This document shows positions 7,090 through 11,487 of a stretch of DNA of 11,487 nt, piece after piece. The translations under genes were made by a program, and so were the position numbers. The notes under the pieces are model-generated. The model ran no database searches. It worked only from the letters and a program-made list of their open reading frames with translations, and had not been told where the DNA came from. Position 1 is the first letter of the stretch, and every line of letters begins with the position of its first letter. This DNA is from an uncultured bacterium (GTDB lineage: Bacteria > Cyanobacteriota > Vampirovibrionia > Gastranaerophilales > Gastranaerophilaceae). The stretch spans positions 1 to 11,487 of the forward strand of contig CAPYQR010000041.1 in NCBI GenBank assembly GCA_948742005.1. The letters are read 5' to 3'.

Positions 7090-7690
7090 TTAAGCTTCCT
7101 TTCTTTTTAAAAAATCTTGTTTCTATTTTTTGAAATACTTTAGCAAAAAATATTGCAGACAAAAAAGCGATTGTTGTTGTAATTAGTGTTGGAAGAATGA
7201 TTATTGAGGGATTTTTCATACCGTTTGCGCTTAAAATCGCAATAACAACAGCAGGAACTATCTGAAAACCTGCAGTATTAACAGCCAAAAACATACACAT
7301 AGAATCAGTTGCATAGTTTTTATCAGGATTTTGTTTTTGCATATCCTGCATTGCGCTAATTCCAAAAGGCGTTGCAGCGTTTGTCAGCCCCAAAGCATTT
7401 GCTGAAATATTTAAAGCAGTATTCGAAAGAGCGCTTTTGTTATTTTTTAAATCAGGAAACAACAAAAGCAAAGGTTTTTTGATTATATTAGCAAAAATAT
7501 CAATAAGCCCGGATTTTTTTGCAACGTTAACAATCCCGAGCCAAAAAGCCATTATCCCGATTAAACCAAACGAAATTTGTACAGCCTTTGAAGAAGCTTT
7601 AAACATTTCATCAACGACAACATCAATTTTACCATTTATAATTGAAATTATAAATGAAATCAAAATCAAAAAAATAAAAATATAGTTCAT
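7082..7690 (-). CDS. spmA: Spore maturation protein A-like nucleoside-recognition membrane protein
   Basis: A 202-aa integral membrane protein. Helices are likely at about residues 2-18, 38-56, 132-155 and 163-185. The SpmA signature is present: GLIGIMAFWLGIVNVAKKSG (42-61), then SALSNTALNISANALGLTNA (86-105) with ATPFGISAM after it, and MFLAVNTAGFQIVPAVV (133-149). It pairs with SpmB encoded directly downstream; in some bacteria the two are fused, which supports a heteromeric membrane complex. The ATG at 7688-7690 starts immediately after the stop codon of the 458-aa gene, with AAAGG six nt upstream inside that gene, so translation is probably coupled. The tail from about residue 186 is basic and probably cytoplasmic. 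No other sporulation gene is visible, so the name is a family name and not evidence of spore formation. Confidence 0.9.
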   Translation of the reverse strand: MNYIFIFLILISFIISIINGKIDVVVDEMFKASSKAVQISFGLIGIMAFWLGIVNVAKKSGLIDIFANIIKKPLLLLFPDLKNNKSALSNTALNISANALGLTNAATPFGISAMQDMQKQNPDKNYATDSMCMFLAVNTAGFQIVPAVVIAILSANGMKNPSIIILPTLITTTIAFLSAIFFAKVFQKIETRFFKKKGSLNG

Positions 7691-9067
7691 CTATTGCCTT
7701 TGAAAATTATCTTGAATATAACGTTCGCCAAGGTTTGAAATAGTATATTCTTTCCGCTCTTCAAAATCATTTTGCAATTGAATTATCAAATTTTCATCCA
7801 TTAATTCTTCAAGAAGCGAAATTCCCGCAATCGAACCTGTAGCTTTATATAATTTAGCATTGATAGATTTCATTGTAAAGCTTGGCTTCATTAAAATATC
7901 TTTAATAAAATAAGCGCAAAGCAAAAAATCATCCCTTAAAGTTATTGGATTAAAAATTGATAAAAATTTTCCAAAATCATCTTCTTTTACTTCAAACTGC
8001 TTAGTTTTATCTTCTTTTAAATCTTCATCAATATTTTCAATTAAATTTATTTGCTTGCTTGTTTCAGGTTTTTCTTCATTATTTTCGCCAATTGCTTTGA
8101 TTGAATCATTAAGTGCAGAATCAAGATTATTTGCAAACTCTTGAAGTTCTGTTTCTGACGGCTGTTGAACTTCAAAATTTTCATCAATTGAATTTTGGAA
8201 TTTATTTCCCATTTGCAAAAATTCATTAATATTCATCTTAGCATTAACAACAGCTTCCTCTTCAGCTTCCAATGTTTCTGATTTAGTTTTGATTTCATGC
8301 GTAATTTCATTTTCTTCTAAATTATTTTTTGAAAATATATTATTTAAAAATTCTTCATTATCTTTCTGTTCATTAACAACAACTTCATTATTAATTTCAA
8401 ACTTATTTTCACTATTTTCATCATTTTGATAATCTTCAATTTCTTCAATATCATTTGCAAAATGTTTTAAAAGATTATCTGAAGTATCTTCGCTAATAAT
8501 TTGCTGCTTTAAATCTTGTGCTTCAATTTTGTTTTGTGCCAGTTTAATCATGTTTTGAATTTCGCTGTATTGAGGCGAAAAATCAGGTTCAAGTTTATCA
8601 AAACCAAATTTTTTTGTAATATCTTCATCTGTTTCTTGAATATTATCAATTTGAGTATTTGTAGAGATTTCATTTTCAACTTCATTTTCAGGTTCATTTT
8701 CGGTTTCAATAATTGTTGGAAAAGCTATTTTTTCATCCAGAGGTATAGATTGTTTTTCAATTTTTGATTCTTGAAGATATTCTTGCACTTCGTTAAGCTG
8801 CTGCTGCAGAATATCTGTTTTTAGAGCAAACTCTATTTTTTCATTAGATAAAGGTAATTTTTCACTAACTGCACTATCAACTATTTTATCAATTGAGCGG
8901 ATTTTTGGAGGAATTTTTTTGATTTTTTTTATTTTTGAAATAAACTCTTCGCTCGCATCAGCAAAAAAAGCGAAATATAAATCCATTTCGCGCTCAATCA
9001 TGTCTTTATCAAGACAGCTTAAGGAAAGTTCTGACTCATTATAGTTTATTTTAAATTTGTAATACAC
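7691..9067 (-). CDS. Acidic, largely disordered protein with C-terminal winged-helix-like domain
   Basis: A 458-aa protein I do not recognise by name. Residues 1-50 form a compact module (YKFKINYN..., then EREMDLYF). Residues about 65-360 are Glu/Asn/Gln/Asp-rich, of low complexity and probably disordered, with short helical islands such as 165-185 (IQNMIKLAQNKIEAQ) and 279-295 (NINEFLQMGNKFQNSID). Residues about 378-455 look like a winged helix: helix DDFLLCAYFIKDILM, then FTMKSINAKLYKA, helix SIAGISLLEELMDENLI and wing strand KEYTISNLGERYI, as in DNA-binding or protein-interaction wHTH domains. There is no membrane helix. Start is GTG 9067, with AGGA overlapping the stop of the 45-aa gene 6 nt upstream. 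It sits in an operon with spmAB, so a regulator or adaptor for them is possible, but unproven. Confidence 0.8.
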   Translation of the reverse strand: MYYKFKINYNESELSLSCLDKDMIEREMDLYFAFFADASEEFISKIKKIKKIPPKIRSIDKIVDSAVSEKLPLSNEKIEFALKTDILQQQLNEVQEYLQESKIEKQSIPLDEKIAFPTIIETENEPENEVENEISTNTQIDNIQETDEDITKKFGFDKLEPDFSPQYSEIQNMIKLAQNKIEAQDLKQQIISEDTSDNLLKHFANDIEEIEDYQNDENSENKFEINNEVVVNEQKDNEEFLNNIFSKNNLEENEITHEIKTKSETLEAEEEAVVNAKMNINEFLQMGNKFQNSIDENFEVQQPSETELQEFANNLDSALNDSIKAIGENNEEKPETSKQINLIENIDEDLKEDKTKQFEVKEDDFGKFLSIFNPITLRDDFLLCAYFIKDILMKPSFTMKSINAKLYKATGSIAGISLLEELMDENLIIQLQNDFEERKEYTISNLGERYIQDNFQRQ

Positions 9068-9075
9068 ACTAATTC

Positions 9076-9213
9076 CTAATCCACTTTTTCAATTTTTTTC
9101 TTTAAAATTTCATCCCGCCATTTGTCTAATTGCTCTTCAACAAATTCCGCATCATCAGACGAAAATTCAATTTCTAAATCGCCTTTTTTCATTTTGAAAA
9201 CATATTGCGGCAT
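9076..9213 (-). CDS. 45-residue conserved-looking small protein, paralogous to the N-terminus of the next gene's product
   Basis: A 45-codon reading frame from ATG 9213 to TAG at 9076-9078. The protein begins MPQYVFKMKKGDLEIEF, continues SSDDAEFVEEQLDKW and ends in a charged helical tail rich in Lys and Glu. A GGAG-containing site (AGGAG at 9223-9227) lies 9 nt upstream, and a TATAAT box lies 28 nt before the start. The stop is 8 nt before the GTG of the 458-aa gene. Residues 4-32 align without gaps to residues 3-31 of that protein: Tyr, Phe, Lys, Glu, Ser, Asp, Glu and Asp are identical, and many hydrophobic positions match. This supports real coding. Predicted fold is a short two- or three-stranded sheet followed by a helix. 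Function is unknown; it could be a free-standing copy of the partner module or a small regulator. Confidence 0.75.
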   Translation of the reverse strand: MPQYVFKMKKGDLEIEFSSDDAEFVEEQLDKWRDEILKKKIEKVD

Positions 9214-9234
9214 AAATAATAACTCCTATCCTAA

Positions 9235-9248
9235 TATTTTAATTATAG
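9235..9248 (-). promoter_or_regulatory. Core promoter of the 45-aa gene / spmAB operon
   Basis: Read on the - strand, CTATAATTAAAATA contains a perfect TATAAT box (9242-9247), about 28 nt before ATG 9213. No good TTGACA is seen at the usual distance; the corresponding bases read CAGCAC and adjoin the 11-bp inverted repeat. The expected leader is about 20 nt and holds the AGGAG site. The same 14 nt precede the divergent gene. Confidence 0.55.
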
Positions 9249-9269
9249 TAAAAAACGAAAAAATGTGCT

Positions 9270-9295
9270 GTTTTATTAAATAATTTTAATAAAAC
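9270..9295. repeat. Perfect 11-bp inverted repeat, possible operator
   Basis: GTTTTATTAAA (9270-9280) and TTTAATAAAAC (9285-9295) are exact reverse complements separated by TAAT. It lies directly upstream of, and touching, the expected -35 position of the - strand promoter. It has no adjoining T-tract that would suggest a terminator. A regulator-binding site is a reasonable inference, although A/T-only palindromes arise easily in such sequence. Confidence 0.5.
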
Positions 9296-9332
9296 TAAAC
9301 AAGATTTTACAAATTTTAAGGTTCAACATGCT

Positions 9333-9378
9333 CAATTTTTAAGAAATAATAAAAAATTTGATTTTTTCTTAAAAATTG
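9333..9378. repeat. Perfect 14-bp inverted repeat with 18-nt spacer
   Basis: CAATTTTTAAGAAA (9333-9346) and TTTCTTAAAAATTG (9365-9378) are exact reverse complements. The spacer can form a further small hairpin, AAAT (9354-9357) with ATTT (9361-9364). It lies midway between the two divergent promoters, outside both expected transcripts. A DNA-level element (operator pair or cruciform) is therefore more likely than an RNA terminator. Confidence 0.5.
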
Positions 9379-9456
9379 TTAAATTATTATTATAAAATAA
9401 CGCAAATTTGAATTATTTATAATCCATTTGTATGACTATAAAAAGCATTATTTTTT

Positions 9457-9470
9457 CTATAATTAAAATA
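9457..9470 (+). promoter_or_regulatory. Core promoter of the Q/N-rich TPR gene
   Basis: CTATAATTAAAATA includes a perfect TATAAT (9458-9463), about 26 nt before TTG 9490. The -35 is weak; TGACTA (9433-9438) is the nearest candidate, at a 19-nt spacing. The expected transcript starts near 9470, giving a short leader of about 20 nt with GGAGG in it. Confidence 0.55.
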
Positions 9471-9476
9471 ACTTGC

Positions 9477-9481
9477 GGAGG
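9477..9481 (+). promoter_or_regulatory. Shine-Dalgarno GGAGG that decides the TTG start at 9490
   Basis: GGAGG ends 8 nt before TTG 9490. The same frame has a TGA at 9484-9486, so no earlier start is possible. The first in-frame ATG is nearly 150 codons downstream. Confidence 0.75.
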
Positions 9482-9489
9482 TTTGATTT

Positions 9490-10971
9490 TTGTATAATTC
9501 GGTTTATCCATACAATATCAATTTTCAAAAACAAAATCGCTTTCAAAAAAGCGCTGTTTCGCACAGCCGAAATTCGCAAGGACAAAATTCGCAAAACAAT
9601 ATTCAAAATCAAGACAAAAATCAAAATCCAAACACTTTCCCCAACGGAACAAAAGTTGCAATTGATTATACAAAAGGTCAAATCAACATTTCGCAAGTTT
9701 TAACCGATTTCAGAAGCACGATAATTGCAATCAATGCGCCGGATGATGTTAAAGATGAAGTTTCAATTTATCTCAACCTTGTCGAAAAAGAATCTTTAAA
9801 AGAAAACCCTTCAAAAGAAATTATTCTCTCAAACCTTAAAAATGCTTCTAAAATTTCTGATGATTTTATAGCCAGAAGTCTGAACAAACCCTCAAATGTC
9901 GTTGAAGGATGGATTAAAGCATTGTTTATGCAAAACATTAATCTAAAATCGGACCCCGGGTTTGTAAATCCTGAATTTGCACTTTCTTTTCCTCAAAAAG
10001 CGCAAGAAAGAATTGATAATTTTAATACACAAAATTTAAACGAAACCAAAAAACCGACACAAAAAGAGGAAAAAATTGAAATTTTAAATGATTTTGAAAT
10101 TTCACAAATTCAGCAACCACAGCAGCTGCAGCAGCCTGAAGAAAAACAGGAATTCAAAACAATAGCTGCTGATTTTACTTCAACCGAAAGCAAAAAAACA
10201 CCTTTTAGCCCAATTAACGATAATGATAATCGCGCAAAAGAAATTTATACAAAAGTTAAAACCCTCCCCAAAACCCCAAAAGGCAACACTCAAGCTTTAA
10301 ATATGCTGAATGAAGCACTTGGAATTATTGAAAAAGATGAAGAATCTAACGAAAACATAAGAGCTGCAATCCATATCGAAAGAGGAAAAATTTTCGATTC
10401 TTATGATTATGTCGATTACGCACTTCGTGATTATTTTGAAGCAACAAAAGCCAGTGAATTCAATTTAAAAGCACACGCTTTTTATAAAACAGGACAAATT
10501 TATGACGAATTTAACGAATTTGACCCAGCGCTTGATAATTACTTTGCAAGTGTTGCCTACAGCGGCGAAGCAGATAATTCAAAAGCACAAAGTCAGGTTT
10601 TATCTAAAATTGCTTCACTTTATACAAAACAATATAACCTTGAAAAAACATCAAATTTTCAGGATTTAGCGCTGGATTTAGCGCTCACTACAGATAATGA
10701 AAAGTTAATTGCAAAAACATATTCCCAAAGCGCTCAAAATTACCAATATTTAGGAGATAACGAAAAAGCAATTGACGGATATAAAAACGCACTTGCGGCT
10801 TTTTCAAGAAATGACGAAAGCTATGAAGAAATGGCTTATAATTATGAACAAGCTGCAATCACAATGTTAAACCTTGGAAATCCTGCTAAGGCAGCAAAAC
10901 TTCAATTGAAGGCAAGTCAATATTATCAAAAAGCTCGACTTGAGAACGAGCTACGGGAAGAAGCAGGTTAA
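9490..10971 (+). CDS. Q/N-rich protein with N-terminal helical domain and C-terminal TPR repeats
   Basis: A 493-aa protein of unknown function. Residues 1-50 are Gln/Asn-rich and low-complexity. Residues about 52-155 form a conserved-looking helical domain (GTKVAIDYTKGQINISQVL, then FRSTIIAINAPDDVKDEV and VVEGWIKALFMQ). Residues about 160-245 are a linker with a Gln-rich run around 207-220. Residues about 265-485 contain five or six TPR-like helical hairpins, for example AHAFYKTGQIYDEFNEFDPA (328-347) and TYSQSAQNYQYLGDNEKA (410-427), the latter resembling repeats that bind peptide partners. No signal peptide or membrane segment is visible, so it is probably a cytoplasmic scaffold or regulator. 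Start is TTG 9490 with GGAGG. The last 86 bp overlap the 3' end of aroB on the other strand, and the final TPR helix lies within this overlap. Confidence 0.85.
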   Translation: MYNSVYPYNINFQKQNRFQKSAVSHSRNSQGQNSQNNIQNQDKNQNPNTFPNGTKVAIDYTKGQINISQVLTDFRSTIIAINAPDDVKDEVSIYLNLVEKESLKENPSKEIILSNLKNASKISDDFIARSLNKPSNVVEGWIKALFMQNINLKSDPGFVNPEFALSFPQKAQERIDNFNTQNLNETKKPTQKEEKIEILNDFEISQIQQPQQLQQPEEKQEFKTIAADFTSTESKKTPFSPINDNDNRAKEIYTKVKTLPKTPKGNTQALNMLNEALGIIEKDEESNENIRAAIHIERGKIFDSYDYVDYALRDYFEATKASEFNLKAHAFYKTGQIYDEFNEFDPALDNYFASVAYSGEADNSKAQSQVLSKIASLYTKQYNLEKTSNFQDLALDLALTTDNEKLIAKTYSQSAQNYQYLGDNEKAIDGYKNALAAFSRNDESYEEMAYNYEQAAITMLNLGNPAKAAKLQLKASQYYQKARLENELREEAG

Positions 10972-11487
10972 TTTTCCCGTTTTGAACTTTTTTGTCTTGT
11001 TTCATAAGTTCAACAAATTTTTCACAATCTTTTTTGTTAAATTGAAGCTTTTTAGGTGTTAATTCATATTTATCAATCAAAAACTCAATTCTTTGATGAT
11101 AATCTTTTTCAATTTTATCATTTAACAAAGCAAGCTTTGATGCCATTTTCATTCCATACGCAACAGCTTGTCCGTGGGAAAATTTTTTATATTTTGTAAG
11201 CGTTTCAATCGGATGAGCAAAAGTATGACCGAAATTTAAAATCTTACGAAGCCCTGATTCTTTTTCATCATTATTAACAACGCTTGCTTTTAAATAAGCG
11301 CAAGCACAAACAATTGAATTTATTTTTTCACTAATTTTTTCTTTCAAATTATTTGATAAAATATCAATTAAATCAAAAGTTCTGTCTGCCTTGCAGGAGG
11401 TTTCAATAAATGCATATTTTAAAACTTCTCCCATGCCGCATTTGAATTGATAATCAGGCAAGGGTTGCGATGGTCTCGATTTCAACG
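10886..11487 (-). CDS. aroB: 3-dehydroquinate synthase, C-terminal part (5' end outside window)
   Basis: The final roughly 200 of about 350-360 residues of DHQ synthase, the shikimate-pathway enzyme that converts DAHP to 3-dehydroquinate using NAD and a divalent metal. Motifs, counted from the first complete codon in the window, are CGMGEVLKYAFIE (16-28), DEKESGLRKILNFGHTFAHPIE (73-94) and SHGQAVAYGM (103-112), then QDKKVQNGKINLLLP (163-177). Glu20, His87 and His104 are in the places of the three metal ligands. The frame is open to the window edge and begins here with an internal Leu codon (TTG at 11483-11485), so no true start is visible. HGQAV replaces the common HGEAV and GHTFAHP the common GHTFGHA; neither changes a metal ligand. 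The C-terminal strand and helix (VELFDNIDLPSIEVLL) extend under the end of the TPR gene. Confidence 0.95.
   Translation of the reverse strand, partial: LKSRPSQPLPDYQFKCGMGEVLKYAFIETSCKADRTFDLIDILSNNLKEKISEKINSIVCACAYLKASVVNNDEKESGLRKILNFGHTFAHPIETLTKYKKFSHGQAVAYGMKMASKLALLNDKIEKDYHQRIEFLIDKYELTPKKLQFNKKDCEKFVELMKQDKKVQNGKINLLLPVARSQVELFDNIDLPSIEVLLP
10932..10952. repeat. 6-bp GC-containing inverted repeat, terminator-like on the - strand
   Basis: AGCTCG (10932-10937) and CGAGCT (10947-10952) flank a 9-nt loop. Read on the - strand, the stem is followed directly by TTTT and then GATAAT, like a weak intrinsic terminator. It lies inside the aroB coding region, 44 nt before the aroB stop codon begins. 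Confidence 0.4.
10953..10993 (+). terminator. Probable intrinsic terminator of the Q/N-rich TPR gene
   Basis: ACGGGAA (10953-10959) pairs with TTCCCGT (10974-10980); a G-T and an A-T pair extend the stem to 9 bp around a 10-nt loop. The loop contains the TAA stop codon (10969-10971). TTTGAAC and then a run of six T (10988-10993) follow. The GC-rich stem stands out in this A+T-rich DNA. It abuts the inverted repeat at 10932-10952 and lies entirely within aroB coding sequence on the other strand. Confidence 0.55.

Larger units (their letters stand above)
9214..9489. other. Divergent intergenic control region, no gene seen
   Basis: This 276-nt stretch is extremely A+T-rich and has no convincing reading frame or tRNA. 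It holds two outward-facing core promoters (9235-9248 and 9457-9470), two perfect inverted repeats (9270-9295 and 9333-9378), an 8-bp palindrome CAAATTTG (9403-9410), and a 7-bp inverted repeat TTATAAA/TTTATAA (9390-9396 and 9416-9422) around that palindrome. Confidence 0.7.

Noticed and set aside
6556..7690. Evidence that the organism forms spores
   Set aside because: spmA and spmB are widespread in non-sporulating bacteria, and no other sporulation gene is seen here.
8516..8767. Phe/Ile/Asn-rich frame on the + strand opposite the acidic 458-aa gene
   Set aside because: It is the antisense image of a Glu/Asn-rich coding region, with no start signal.
9403..9410. CAAATTTG palindrome as a separate regulator site
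   Set aside because: An 8-bp AT-rich palindrome is too common in this composition to call alone; it is noted only as part of the intergenic region.

Overview
The window is strongly A+T-rich, gene-dense bacterial chromosome with short intergenic gaps, several TTG/GTG starts backed by Shine-Dalgarno sites, TPR-rich proteins and Asn/Lys/Glu-rich low-complexity segments. A FliO-like gene, a nonulosonate-type sugar synthase and spore-maturation genes without other sporulation genes suggest a low-GC, probably Gram-negative, possibly flagellated organism. A gut-type non-photosynthetic cyanobacterial relative (Melainabacteria/Gastranaerophilales) would fit, but this is inferred from gene style and composition only. 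I see no rRNA, tRNA, CRISPR array, insertion sequence or phage gene.

Region 1 (1-6547, + strand) is one tightly packed run of eight genes with gaps of 1-20 nt or a 1-nt overlap. In order: the 3' end of a membrane protein gene, a FliO-like flagellar export gene, a NeuB-family sugar-acid synthase without a SAF domain, a KdsC-type HAD phosphatase, a long TPR protein, aspartate kinase, tilS and hpt. The synthase and phosphatase look like two successive steps, condensation to a 9-phosphate (or 8-phosphate) ulosonic acid and then dephosphorylation. Next to a flagellar gene, they could supply a sugar for flagellin or surface glycosylation.

Region 2 (6556-9213, - strand) converges on hpt with an 8-nt gap. 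It is a four-gene operon: a 45-aa protein, a 458-aa acidic protein with a winged-helix-like C-terminus, spmA and spmB. The 45-aa protein aligns without gaps to the N-terminus of the 458-aa protein, so the two appear to share a small module.

Region 3 (9214-9489) is a 276-nt divergent intergenic region. It carries the same 14-nt core promoter sequence in inverted orientation before each flanking gene, plus two perfect inverted repeats of 11 and 14 bp.

Region 4 (9490-11487) holds a + strand gene for a Q/N-rich, TPR-containing protein and, convergent to it, the 3' two-thirds or so of aroB. The two coding regions overlap tail to tail by 86 bp, and two abutting GC-containing hairpins, one followed by a T-tract, lie in and just beyond the overlap.

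No previously undescribed system is proven here. The best candidates are the region 2 operon with its divergent control region, and the SAF-less synthase/phosphatase pair beside fliO.
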